The notes under the pieces are model-generated. The model ran no database searches. It worked only from the letters and a program-made list of their open reading frames with translations, and had not been told where the DNA came from. Positions 9,176 to 19,019 of a DNA stretch of 34,243 nt are shown here, piece after piece. Origin of the DNA: Ruminiclostridium sp. GTDB taxonomy: Bacteria; Bacillota; Clostridia; DSM-8532. Where the stretch lies: the NCBI GenBank assembly GCA_012523055.1, contig JAAYJG010000286.1:1-34243 (forward strand), read 5' to 3'. Each line of letters starts with the position of its first letter. Positions within the stretch are counted from its first letter, which is position 1. A program made the position numbers and the translations under genes.

Positions 9176-9991
9176 GTGGAAAAGCTTCAATTGGTTCAAA
9201 GCCGCCAGAATAAAACGGTCAAGGAAATCATCGCCCTTCAGGATAAAAAGGAACGCAAAAGGCAGCGCTGCTTTATCGTGGAAGGCGTCCGATTTGTCAA
9301 GGAAGCCCTTTTATCGGGTATGGATGTGGAAAAGATTTGTTTTGCCGCGGAAACAGCCGATAAATTGGTTCCGGCGTTTAACAGCTTGCTGCCTGCAGGC
9401 CTTCCGATGTTCGAGATGCCTTTGGGTTTGTTCAGCCAGATGGCGCAAACTGAAACTCCGCAAGGCGTGCTTGCGGTCGTCCGAATTCCGGCTCGCTCCC
9501 TGAACTCACTGTATCGCCAGGGATTTCGGGGATTGGTTCTGGATAATGTGCAGGATCCCGGAAACTGTGGAACCATGATACGCTCAGCCCATGCGCTGGG
9601 CTTTGATGCTGTCATTACAGCCAGTGGAAGTGTGGACGTCTTCAATGGCAAGGTTCTGCGCTCCACTATGGGTTCTGTTTTTCATATTCCCGTTGTTGAA
9701 AATGTGAACCTGACGGGAATCGTCAGCTTTGCAAAAGAACATCAGCTTGAGCTGATTGTTGCATCCCTGGAGAGCGCATCTGCGTGCCACAAAACAAATT
9801 TAACAGGAGAATTTCTTCTTGCTGTCGGCAATGAGGGAAAGGGTGTGTCGGAAGAGATGTTCGCCGCAGCCGGGAAAAGGGTTTATATTCCGATGCCGGG
9901 GGGAGCAGAGTCCTTTAATGCAGGTGTAGCCGCATCCATACTCATGTATGAAAGCAATCGCCAAAAAACACAGGGGTGTTTCGTACCATGA
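9176..9991 (+). CDS. SpoU/TrmH-family RNA 2'-O-methyltransferase (RlmB-like)
   Basis: ORF 9080-9991, but GTG 9176 follows a good RBS and the family similarity begins there (VEKLQLVQSRQNKTVKEI). GLVLDNVQDPGNCGTMIRSAHALGFDAVI, LLAVGNEGKGVS, PMPGGAESFNAGVAASILMYE. Confidence 0.9.
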   Translation: MEKLQLVQSRQNKTVKEIIALQDKKERKRQRCFIVEGVRFVKEALLSGMDVEKICFAAETADKLVPAFNSLLPAGLPMFEMPLGLFSQMAQTETPQGVLAVVRIPARSLNSLYRQGFRGLVLDNVQDPGNCGTMIRSAHALGFDAVITASGSVDVFNGKVLRSTMGSVFHIPVVENVNLTGIVSFAKEHQLELIVASLESASACHKTNLTGEFLLAVGNEGKGVSEEMFAAAGKRVYIPMPGGAESFNAGVAASILMYESNRQKTQGCFVP

Positions 9992-10102
9992 TGCAACACT
10001 CCATACCTGTAAGGGCTGCCCTGTTTACTGAAGCTTGCCGTTTCTTGTACAAATTACATAATTTGATTCCTGGTAATCGATCATTTTTTTACCTGATGAG
10101 AC

Positions 10103-10131
10103 TTGAAAAGAAGGGTAAAATAATATAGAAT
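10103..10131 (+). promoter_or_regulatory. Sigma-A type promoter for gap
   Basis: TTGAAA (10103-10108), 17-bp spacer, TAGAAT (10126-10131). Confidence 0.6.
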
Positions 10132-10157
10132 AGTTGCGATGATTGTTATTTTGTTAA

Positions 10158-11216
<1,059 letters not shown>

Positions 11217-11236
11217 GGTTCATTCAGCTTTCAGAA

Positions 11237-11265
11237 CAGGCATCCTTTAGGGGATGCCTGTTTAT
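11237..11265 (+). terminator. Terminator-like hairpin downstream of gap
   Basis: CAGGCATCC(11237-11245)-TTTAGG-GGATGCCTG(11252-11260)-TTTATT. Confidence 0.75.
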
Positions 11266-11287
11266 TGATAACGGGTCGCTCAATGCT

Positions 11288-11307
11288 GGATTTTGTAAAC
11301 AAAATCC
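11288..11307. promoter_or_regulatory. Inverted repeat upstream of pgk-tpi (operator or RNA hairpin)
   Basis: GGATTTTGT-AA-ACAAAATCC, 9-bp perfect arms; related to the IR at 13461-13481. Confidence 0.5.
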
Positions 11308-11395
11308 TCTGATAACCGGGTCGCAACTTAATTTACACGACTGCTTTTGTTGAAACAAAAACACTTAACGCCTGGAATGTAAGGAGATGGAGATT

Positions 11396-13342
11396 ATGAG
11401 CTTGTATAATAAAATGAGCGTCGAAGACATTGATGTTAAGGGAAAACGCGTCATCGCCAGGGTTGATTTCAATGTCCCCCTGGACAGTGAGGGAAACATC
11501 ACCGACGATAAAAGGATTGTTGCTGCCGTCCCCACCATCAAATATCTGATTCGTAATGGTGCCAAAACCATTCTTGTGTCCCACCTGGGTCGCCCGAAAA
11601 ACGGTTTTGAGCCAAAATTCAGCATGAAACCTGCTGCAGTAAGGCTTAGTGAGCTTCTTGGGCAGGAGGTCGTCCTGGCTGCCGACGTCATCGGCGAGGA
11701 TGCGAAGGCGAAAGCCGCTGCACTGAAAGATGGCCAGGTGATGATGCTTGAAAACGTACGCTTCCACAAGGAAGAAGAGAAAAACGTACCTGAATTTACA
11801 AAGGAACTGGCTTCCATGGCTGAAATATTTGTGAATGACGCCTTTGGAACCGCACACCGAGCACATTCCTCCACCGCTGGCCTGGCCGATTTTCTGCCCG
11901 CCGTTTCCGGTTTTCTGATTAAAAAGGAAATCGATATCATGGGCAAGGCACTTTCGAACCCTGCACGGCCATTTGTCGCCATTCTTGGCGGGGCAAAGGT
12001 TTCCGACAAAATTACCGTCATTGAAAACCTGTTAAACAAGGTAGACAGCCTGATCATCGGCGGTGGTATGGCCTATACGTTCCTCAGGGCAAAGGGCTAT
12101 AAAATTGGAAATTCCATCTGTGAGGAAGATAAGCTGGATCTGGCCAGAGAATTGATGGAAAAAGCTGAAAAGATGGGTGTCAACCTTCTGCTGCCCATTG
12201 GCAATGTCATCGGTAAGGAATTCAGCGCCGACACGGAAGACAAATATGTTCCCTCCGATAATATTCCGGACGGATGGATGGGAATGGATATCGGAACGAT
12301 CACCATCGAAAAGTTCAGCCATGAAATCAAAAAGGCAAAAACCATCGTATGGAACGGCCCCATGGGCGTGTTCGAGTTCCCTAAATTTGCCAACGGCACT
12401 AAGAAAATTGCAGAAGCTGTGGCCGAATCCGGTGCTATTTCCATCGTTGGCGGCGGTGATTCCGCAGCAGCGGTTGAACAACTGGGTTTTGCAGATAAAA
12501 TCACCCATATTTCCACAGGCGGCGGAGCTTCACTGGAATTCCTGGAGGGCAAGGTTCTGCCCGGTATCGCGTGCCTGCTCGACAAACACAGCCGTGTCAT
12601 TATGGCTGCGGGCAACTGGAAGATGAACAAAACCCCTGCGGAAGGAGCTGCGTTTGTTGCCAGCCTGAAGGATTCTGTCAAAGATTCTAAAACCGAAGTG
12701 GTTGTTGGTGTTCCCTTTGTTGCCATCCCGGCAGTTGTTGAAGCCAGTAAGGGCACCAATATCAAGGTTGCCGCACAGAACGTCCATTGGGAGGACAACG
12801 GCGCCTACACCGGTGAAGTATCCTGCGCAATGCTCAAGGAATGCGGCGTTGATTATGTGATCATCGGCCATTCCGAAAGAAGGGAATACTACGCCGAAAC
12901 TAACGAGCTGATCAACAAGAAGGCTCATGCCATTTTCAACAGCGGCATGACACCGATCATCTGCTGCGGAGAAACCCTGACACAAAGGGAACAGGGCGTT
13001 ACAAAGGAACATATCCGCTACCAGATGAAGGTTGCTCTGCTTGGCCTGACCAAAGATCAAATCAAAAAGCTTGTGATCGCATATGAACCCATTTGGGCTA
13101 TCGGAACCGGCAAGACAGCAACCAGTGCTCAGGCTGAAGAAGCCTGTTCGGTCATCCGTGATCTGGTTACCGAGTTGTATGATGAAGATGCGGCAGCCAA
13201 CGTTCGCGTTCTTTATGGTGGCAGCGTTAAGGCTTCCAACGCAGCAGAATTATTTAGCATGTCCAATATCGATGGTGGTTTGATAGGCGGTGCAAGCCTG
13301 AAGCTCGACGAATACCTGAAGATCGTCAACTACGAAGCGTAA
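11396..13342 (+). CDS. pgk-tpiA: Bifunctional phosphoglycerate kinase / triosephosphate isomerase fusion
   Basis: ORF 11387-13342; ATG 11396 better spaced from [76 protein letters not shown] follows in frame ([43 protein letters not shown]). No stop or frameshift between domains. Confidence 0.97.
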   Translation: MSLYNKMSVEDIDVKGKRVIARVDFNVPLDSEGNITDDKRIVAAVPTIKYLIRNGAKTILVSHLGRPKNGFEPKFSMKPAAVRLSELLGQEVVLAADVIGEDAKAKAAALKDGQVMMLENVRFHKEEEKNVPEFTKELASMAEIFVNDAFGTAHRAHSSTAGLADFLPAVSGFLIKKEIDIMGKALSNPARPFVAILGGAKVSDKITVIENLLNKVDSLIIGGGMAYTFLRAKGYKIGNSICEEDKLDLARELMEKAEKMGVNLLLPIGNVIGKEFSADTEDKYVPSDNIPDGWMGMDIGTITIEKFSHEIKKAKTIVWNGPMGVFEFPKFANGTKKIAEAVAESGAISIVGGGDSAAAVEQLGFADKITHISTGGGASLEFLEGKVLPGIACLLDKHSRVIMAAGNWKMNKTPAEGAAFVASLKDSVKDSKTEVVVGVPFVAIPAVVEASKGTNIKVAAQNVHWEDNGAYTGEVSCAMLKECGVDYVIIGHSERREYYAETNELINKKAHAIFNSGMTPIICCGETLTQREQGVTKEHIRYQMKVALLGLTKDQIKKLVIAYEPIWAIGTGKTATSAQAEEACSVIRDLVTELYDEDAAANVRVLYGGSVKASNAAELFSMSNIDGGLIGGASLKLDEYLKIVNYEA

Positions 13343-13365
13343 CAGCACAATGTTTCATCGTTCCG

Positions 13366-13393
13366 GCCCTCCGGATTTTCCGGAGGGCTTTTT
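13366..13393 (+). terminator. Intrinsic terminator downstream of pgk-tpi
   Basis: GCCCTCCGGA-TTT-TCCGGAGGGC-TTTTT (13366-13393), 10-bp perfect stem. Confidence 0.9.
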
Positions 13394-13400
13394 AAATCAA

Positions 13401-13518
13401 ATGATTTCGCTGTATTCGCTCAAAAAGAATACATTCTTATGAAGCGGAGCACCCATTGCTGGGTTTTACAGAGTAAAATCCTTTCATTCATTGGAATGCG
13501 TTTCTGCAGCGAAATCAT
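13401..13518 (+). promoter_or_regulatory. Candidate structured leader of gpmI
   Basis: 12-bp IR ATGATTTCGCTG(13401-13412)/CAGCGAAATCAT(13507-13518) enclosing hairpins 13411-13433, 13461-13481 and 13485-13498. Confidence 0.4.
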
Positions 13519-13572
13519 CATATGTAAACTTTATCCTTTTTACAGATTTGTTTTCCACAGGAGGTTTGACGC

Positions 13573-15216
13573 ATGCTTAAGAAACTGAATCAATTCCCGG
13601 GGTACAAGGGCCCGGTTGTGGTAGTGGTGATGGATGGCGTTGGCATCTCTGAAAAAACCGAAGGCAACGCCGTGTATCATGCCTATACCCCTTATCTTGA
13701 CAGCCTGTTTCAAAAGTATCCCAATACGCTTCTGAAAGCTCATGGCACCGCGGTGGGCCTTCCAAGCGATGATGACATGGGAAACTCCGAGGTGGGTCAT
13801 AACGCCATCGGGTCGGGGCAGGTGTACAGCCAGGGGGCCAAACTGGTAACCGAAGCCATTCGGACCGGAAAAATGTTTGAAGGAAAGTCCTGGAAGGATT
13901 TGTCCGACAATGTGAAGGAGCACCAATCCACACTGCATTATTTAGGCCTTTTCAGTGATGGCAATGTACACTCCCATATTGATCATTTAAAAGCCATGAT
14001 CCTCAAAGCCAGGGATGAAGGAATTGCAAAGGTTCGTATTCATATTCTGCTTGATGGGCGGGATGTGGGCGAAACCTCCGCTCTCGATTATGTTCAGCCC
14101 TTTGAAGCTTTCCTTGCAGGGCTTCGCAGCAACAGCTTTGATGCTCGCATTGCCAGTGGCGGCGGCCGTATGAAGGTCACGATGGATCGGTACGAAGCCA
14201 ACTGGAGCATGGTGGAAATCGGATGGCAAACCCATGTGTTGGGCGAAGGAAGGATCTTCTCGTCCGCAACGGAAGCCATTGAAACCTACCGGGCCGAACA
14301 GCCTGTCATCGATCAGGATCTGCCTGCCTTTGTTATTGGTGAAAACGGCCAGCCGGTTGGAACCATCCACGATCACGACAGCGTTGTGTTTTTTAACTTC
14401 CGCGGTGACCGTGCCATCGAAATCAGTAAGGCCTTTGAAAACACAGAATTCAACAAGTTCGACAGGAAGAGGTTTCCGAAGGTTGTTTACGCCGGTATGC
14501 TCGAGTACGACGGGGATCTGCATATTCCGAGAAGATACCTGGTCTCTCCGCCGGAGATCCGTAATACCCTGGGTGAGTATCTGACCAAAGCCGGTGTCAC
14601 ACAGCTTGCGATTTCGGAAACACAGAAATACGGCCATGTTACTTATTTCTGGAATGGAAACCGCAGCGGAAAGTTTGACGATGTGCTTGAAACCTATATT
14701 GAAGTTCCGTCCGACATCATCCCGTTTGAACAGCGACCATGGATGAAGGCGGCTGAAATCACCGATAAAGTGATCGCTGAACTGCGCACGGGCAAATACC
14801 GCTTTGCGCGGTTGAATTTTGCCAACGGTGACATGGTGGGGCATACCGGCAATTTCCTGGCAGCCCGCATTGCCGTCGAGACAGTGGATTTATGCCTGAA
14901 GCGTCTGCTTCCTGTCATTGACGAACTGGGAGGAATGGCCATCATTACAGCCGACCATGGAAATGCGGATGAAATGTTCGAGATGGACAAGAACGGTAAA
15001 CCCAAGAAGAATGAAAACGGCGGTTTCAAGGCAAAAACCAGCCACACACTGAACAAGGTGCCGCTGATCCTTTATGACAATCAGCACAAAAACGACTATT
15101 CCCTGAAGAACAAAGAGTTTGGGCTTGCGAATATTGCCTCTACGGTGGTGAACCTGTTGGGCTTTGAAGCACCGGAGGTCTGGGAAGAAACGATGATTCA
15201 CATTGACAAGGCTTAA
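13573..15216 (+). CDS. gpmI: 2,3-bisphosphoglycerate-independent phosphoglycerate mutase
   Basis: 547 aa; VVVVVMDGVGISEKTEGNAV, DDDMGNSEVGHNAIGSGQVYSQGAKLV, HILLDGRDVGETSA, TADHGNADEMFE; AGGAGG RBS. Confidence 0.97.
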   Translation: MLKKLNQFPGYKGPVVVVVMDGVGISEKTEGNAVYHAYTPYLDSLFQKYPNTLLKAHGTAVGLPSDDDMGNSEVGHNAIGSGQVYSQGAKLVTEAIRTGKMFEGKSWKDLSDNVKEHQSTLHYLGLFSDGNVHSHIDHLKAMILKARDEGIAKVRIHILLDGRDVGETSALDYVQPFEAFLAGLRSNSFDARIASGGGRMKVTMDRYEANWSMVEIGWQTHVLGEGRIFSSATEAIETYRAEQPVIDQDLPAFVIGENGQPVGTIHDHDSVVFFNFRGDRAIEISKAFENTEFNKFDRKRFPKVVYAGMLEYDGDLHIPRRYLVSPPEIRNTLGEYLTKAGVTQLAISETQKYGHVTYFWNGNRSGKFDDVLETYIEVPSDIIPFEQRPWMKAAEITDKVIAELRTGKYRFARLNFANGDMVGHTGNFLAARIAVETVDLCLKRLLPVIDELGGMAIITADHGNADEMFEMDKNGKPKKNENGGFKAKTSHTLNKVPLILYDNQHKNDYSLKNKEFGLANIASTVVNLLGFEAPEVWEETMIHIDKA

Positions 15217-15334
15217 GCGATTGGGTTATGATGGTAGAGGTTTATCTGATGTACGCTTGCGGGTTATACCGATGCTTAACGTCCGGCACCTGTGCTTTCT
15301 CTTTCCCTGTTTAAGGGTATAGACTGGAGGGTTT

Positions 15335-15751
15335 ATGCGAATACTGGGTATAGATTTTGGCGAAGCCAGAATTGGGGTTGCGGTCAGTGATCCCTTGGGA
15401 ATTACTGCCCAGGCACTCGAAACCATCCATTGGAAGGGCGAATGGAAAAAACCTCTGCAGAGGATTCAGGAACTGGTGAATTTCTATTCCTGTAATACAC
15501 TCGTTGTGGGTTTCCCGGAAAACATGAACGGTACGCTGGGCCCGCGGGGAATCAGAACCCAAAGGTTTATCGAGAAGCTGGAAGGGTTTATACCGGGCAT
15601 CAGGGTCATCCCATGGGATGAAAGGCTTTCCACCGTGCAGTCCAGAAATGTACTCATCGAAATGGGCATCGACAGCAAAAGGCACAAAGAGAAAATTGAT
15701 CAGCTGGCAGCATCCTTTATTCTTCAAAGCTATATGGATGCACACCGCTGA
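15335..15751 (+). CDS. ruvX: Putative pre-16S rRNA nuclease (YqgF/RuvX)
   Basis: 138 aa; MRILGIDFGEARIGVAVSDPLGITAQALETI, LVVGFPENMNGTLGPR, WDERLSTVQSRNVLIEMG. Confidence 0.95.
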   Translation: MRILGIDFGEARIGVAVSDPLGITAQALETIHWKGEWKKPLQRIQELVNFYSCNTLVVGFPENMNGTLGPRGIRTQRFIEKLEGFIPGIRVIPWDERLSTVQSRNVLIEMGIDSKRHKEKIDQLAASFILQSYMDAHR

Positions 15752-15812
15752 AATGATTGATTCAGCAGGGGAAACCCATGCACATAAAAGGTGATTAAAG
15801 GAGGAATTGATT

Positions 15813-16181
15813 ATGTCTGAACATAACTGCCATGATTGCGGTCATCAACATGATTGCGAAGGTATGGACAATATTATTGAATTGACCGGTGAAAACGGTG
15901 AAACGATTCAGGTCGAGTTCCTGGCCACCGTCAAGCTGGAAGATCAGGAGTATGCCGTGATGCATTCTCTCGAAGACAGTGATGACGAGGATGAGGGCGA
16001 GGTCATCATCATGAGAATGGAAAAAGACGGTGAAGAAGATTTTCTGGTCAGTATCGAGGATGAAGATGAGCTTGACAGGGCTTTTGAAGCGTTCAAGCAA
16101 GCCGCTTCCGACGAGTTTGACTTTGAAGATGATGAAGACGACCTTGACGACGAGGACTCAGAAGACGACGACTTTGAGTAA
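15813..16181 (+). CDS. DUF1292 (YrzB-like) protein with strongly acidic C-terminal tail
   Basis: ELTGENGETIQVEFLATVKLEDQEYAVMHSLED...EDFLVSIEDEDELDRAFEAFKQ; follows ruvX; ATG 15813 after GGAGG. Confidence 0.85.
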   Translation: MSEHNCHDCGHQHDCEGMDNIIELTGENGETIQVEFLATVKLEDQEYAVMHSLEDSDDEDEGEVIIMRMEKDGEEDFLVSIEDEDELDRAFEAFKQAASDEFDFEDDEDDLDDEDSEDDDFE

Positions 16182-16204
16182 GAAAAAGTCAACATCACCA
16201 CCAC

Positions 16205-16246
16205 AAAGGCACGATATGAAACAAACTTCATCTCAGTGCCTTTTTT
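16205..16246 (+). terminator. Intrinsic terminator downstream of the DUF1292 gene
   Basis: AAAGGCAC(16205-16212)...inner ATGAA/TTCAT...GTGCCTTTTTT to 16246. Confidence 0.75.
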
Positions 16247-16305
16247 ACGCCTGACAGGTTTTCTGGAATGGGAAAGTTTGGATCGGGCTGAAATGGAACA
16301 AAATA

Positions 16306-16333
16306 TTGATATTCACCGTCCATCCGGTATAAT
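16306..16333 (+). promoter_or_regulatory. Sigma-A type promoter for the DUF3048 gene
   Basis: TTGATA (16306-16311), 16-bp spacer, TATAAT (16328-16333). Confidence 0.6.
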
Positions 16334-16498
16334 AATATATAACGAGGGAGGATATGCCTCGCCTTATTATGGACAGAAATATACACAATGAGTGAACATG
16401 TCCGGTCTTGTGGGTTTAAACACCAACACCAAAGGCGAAACGGTGATGTTCCCACTCATAGTAAAAGAAAACAGTAACAACAATTTCGGGGGTTAGCG

Positions 16499-17620
16499 AT
16501 GAAAAAGTTCAAGATCAAGCTGAATAAACGAGGTTGGATTCTGCTTGCGGTGGCTGGTTTTTCCATTGTGACCATTATAACAATTCTCATAATGGGGGCT
16601 ATCCGAAACGGGAAGAACAAACAGGCAGGTAACATGGACATTACACCTACACCTACGCCGGTCCTTGTTTCGCCCGTGCCAACCGAACCCGTAGAAATTA
16701 CCATAATACCCACACCAATGCCCAGGGCGGAAGATAACTTTATTTTCCCAAAAGAAGGGGTCAGACCCATTGCCGTCATGATCGACAATGAGACCAACAA
16801 AGTACTGCCCCAGGGGGGGATCGGCATTGCGCAAATTGTATATGAAATCCTTGTGGAATATGGGGATACCCGTTATATGGTGCTGTTTTACAATAATATG
16901 CCCGAACTGATAGGACCGGTTCGCAGTTCCAGGCATTACTTTCTGGATTATGCCATGGAGTACGACGCCATCTATGCTCACATCGGCTGGAGCGATTATG
17001 CCTACCGTGATTTGGAACTGTTTGAGATTGACAGCATCGACGGGGTCACCAGCGAAGCCGGCAGCGTTTACTGGGATTTAACGCGGGACAGATCCAACTA
17101 TCATGATTCTTATACCTCTCCCGAAAGAATCAATAAATTCCTTGGCGAAGCGGAGTACACCCAGGAAACTGAAAAGAAGCTGCCTTTTAACTACCATCCA
17201 TCCGATACCGACCTGCCCGAAGGTCAAAGCGCGAAGGAGGTTTTTATCAAATATAGTACCAACAGCAACGGTGGTTTCTATTATGACTCTGCACAAAAGA
17301 ATTATAAGCGGACGCGCCTTGGAGAATTCCAAATCGACAGAAATACCAACGAGCCAATCCGCGCTAAAAACATCATCATTATGTATGTGGAAACGAAAAA
17401 TATCCCACAGGATAAATATGGAAGGAAAGATTTGATCACCACCGGATCCGGAAAGGGCTATTACGTCACCAATGGTCTGGCACAGGAGATCACCTGGGAG
17501 AAGAGTTCACGTACATCCCAGACCATATACCTCAATGCGAAGAAGGAAAAAATCGTTTTAAACCCCGGTCAGACCTGGATTCAAGTCGTCCCGCCGGACA
17601 TCAGTGTCAGATTACGATAA
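16499..17620 (+). CDS. DUF3048 (YerB-like) membrane-anchored protein
   Basis: 373 aa; N-terminal TM segment, VRPIAVMIDNETNKVLPQGGIGIAQIVYEILVEYGDTRYMVLFYNNMPELIGPVRSSRHYFLD. Confidence 0.85.
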   Translation: MKKFKIKLNKRGWILLAVAGFSIVTIITILIMGAIRNGKNKQAGNMDITPTPTPVLVSPVPTEPVEITIIPTPMPRAEDNFIFPKEGVRPIAVMIDNETNKVLPQGGIGIAQIVYEILVEYGDTRYMVLFYNNMPELIGPVRSSRHYFLDYAMEYDAIYAHIGWSDYAYRDLELFEIDSIDGVTSEAGSVYWDLTRDRSNYHDSYTSPERINKFLGEAEYTQETEKKLPFNYHPSDTDLPEGQSAKEVFIKYSTNSNGGFYYDSAQKNYKRTRLGEFQIDRNTNEPIRAKNIIIMYVETKNIPQDKYGRKDLITTGSGKGYYVTNGLAQEITWEKSSRTSQTIYLNAKKEKIVLNPGQTWIQVVPPDISVRLR

Positions 17621-17627
17621 TTTTTAC

Positions 17628-17656
17628 TTTACAGCGGGGTAGTGCTGTGTTATAAT
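17628..17656 (+). promoter_or_regulatory. Sigma-A type promoter for rplS
   Basis: TTTACA (17628-17633), 17-bp spacer, TATAAT (17651-17656). Confidence 0.7.
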
Positions 17657-17733
17657 GTTCTGCGTGACTACGGGCGGTCCGCTGTCTGAAAAGAGTTTGC
17701 AGGCATGAACGTCTACGATATGGAGGAACTGGA

Positions 17734-18096
17734 ATGGATAAATACGATATTATCCGCACCCTGGAAAAGGAAAACATGAAAGAAAACCTTCCGAACCTGA
17801 TGATCGGTGATTATGTAAAGGTTGCCGTGAAAGTTAAGGAAGGTACCCGCGAAAGGCTTCAAATATTTGAAGGAACCATCATTGCCATGCATGGGGCCGG
17901 CATCAGCCGCGCCATCGTTGTCAGAAGGCTGTCCTTCGGAATCGGCGTTGAAAGGGTTTTCCCCATTCATTCGCCCAAGGTTGACAATGTTGAAATCGTT
18001 CGCAGAGGTAAGGTCAGAAGGGCCAAGCTGTACTACCTGCGTGACAGAGTGGGTAAAGCGGCCAGGGTTAAGGAAGACATCAACAAAAAGAAGTAA
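17734..18096 (+). CDS. rplS: 50S ribosomal protein L19
   Basis: 120 aa; [59 protein letters not shown]. Confidence 0.98.
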   Translation: MDKYDIIRTLEKENMKENLPNLMIGDYVKVAVKVKEGTRERLQIFEGTIIAMHGAGISRAIVVRRLSFGIGVERVFPIHSPKVDNVEIVRRGKVRRAKLYYLRDRVGKAARVKEDINKKK

Positions 18097-18102
18097 TTTA
18101 TC

Positions 18103-18129
18103 AGAAAGAGGACGGGCTGTCCTCTTTCT
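18103..18129 (+). terminator. Hairpin downstream of rplS
   Basis: AGAAAGAGGAC-GGGCT-GTCCTCTTTCT, 11-bp perfect stem, no long T tail. Confidence 0.55.
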
Positions 18130-18161
18130 TACGTTATGAGCATTTATATGGAGAAGATACG

Positions 18162-19019
18162 ATGAATATTCAATGGTTCCCGGGTCATATGGCAAAAACA
18201 AGGCGCATGCTCACCGAGAACATCAAGATGGTGGATGTTGTGGTGGAGCTTTTGGATGCTCGGATCCCCAAAAGCAGCCAAAACCCCGAAATCAACGAGT
18301 TGACAATGAATAAGCCCAGAGTCATTCTGTTGAATAAAAGCGATCTGGCCGATCCCGCCAAAAACAAGCTTTGGAAGGATTGGTTCAACCAGGCGGGCAT
18401 TGAGGTGATCCAGACCAATTCCATCACCGGCGAAGGCATACCGGAGCTGAAAGCCAGACTGAAAAAGATCATGCGGCCGAAGCTTGAAAACGCGGCTGAA
18501 AAGGGAAGAATCAACAGGCCGATTAAGACCATGATCGTTGGGATCCCCAATGTCGGGAAGTCGGCATTCATCAATAAGCTCACCGGCAGGGCTACCGCCG
18601 CCACCGGGGACAGGCCGGGTGTAACCCGCAGCAAACAGTGGGTGCGCATCAATCCGGAAATCCAGCTGATGGATACCCCGGGAATTTTGTGGCCCAAATT
18701 TGAAGATCCGGAAACCGGCATGCATTTGGCATTTACCGGTGCCATACGGGATGAGATCATGGATGTGCCCACCCTGGCAGCAAAGCTATTTGATAAGCTT
18801 GCCGTGCTGTATCCCGCCAGCCTGGCCAAGCGCTATAAGCTGGAGGAGATCCAGGGAAAAACGGGAGCGGTTCTTCTGGAAGAAGCCGGGCGCAAGCGGG
18901 GCTGCTTGATTTCGGGCGGAGAGGTCGATTATTACCGCATCGCAAATATCGTTCTCGATGAATTCCGTGCCGCAAAGATCGCGAGAATCACACTGGAAAC
19001 CCCAGGAGGGATGATATGA
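18162..19019 (+). CDS. rbgA: Ribosome biogenesis GTPase YlqF/RbgA
   Basis: 285 aa; MNIQWFPGHMAKTRRML, LLNKSDLADP, GIPNVGKSAFINKLTGRATAATGDRPGVTRSKQW, MDTPGILWP. Confidence 0.96.
   Translation: MNIQWFPGHMAKTRRMLTENIKMVDVVVELLDARIPKSSQNPEINELTMNKPRVILLNKSDLADPAKNKLWKDWFNQAGIEVIQTNSITGEGIPELKARLKKIMRPKLENAAEKGRINRPIKTMIVGIPNVGKSAFINKLTGRATAATGDRPGVTRSKQWVRINPEIQLMDTPGILWPKFEDPETGMHLAFTGAIRDEIMDVPTLAAKLFDKLAVLYPASLAKRYKLEEIQGKTGAVLLEEAGRKRGCLISGGEVDYYRIANIVLDEFRAAKIARITLETPGGMI

Noticed and set aside
16081-16181. GAT/GAC/GAA repeat tract as a tandem repeat
   Set aside because: It is the coding sequence of an acidic protein tail with irregular codon order, not a tandem DNA repeat.
15944-16231. 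95-aa Ser-rich - strand ORF (SSSSESSSSRSSSSSSKSNSSE...)
   Set aside because: Antisense of the Asp/Glu-rich DUF1292 tail; the serine run is an artefact of GAY/GAR codons read on the other strand.
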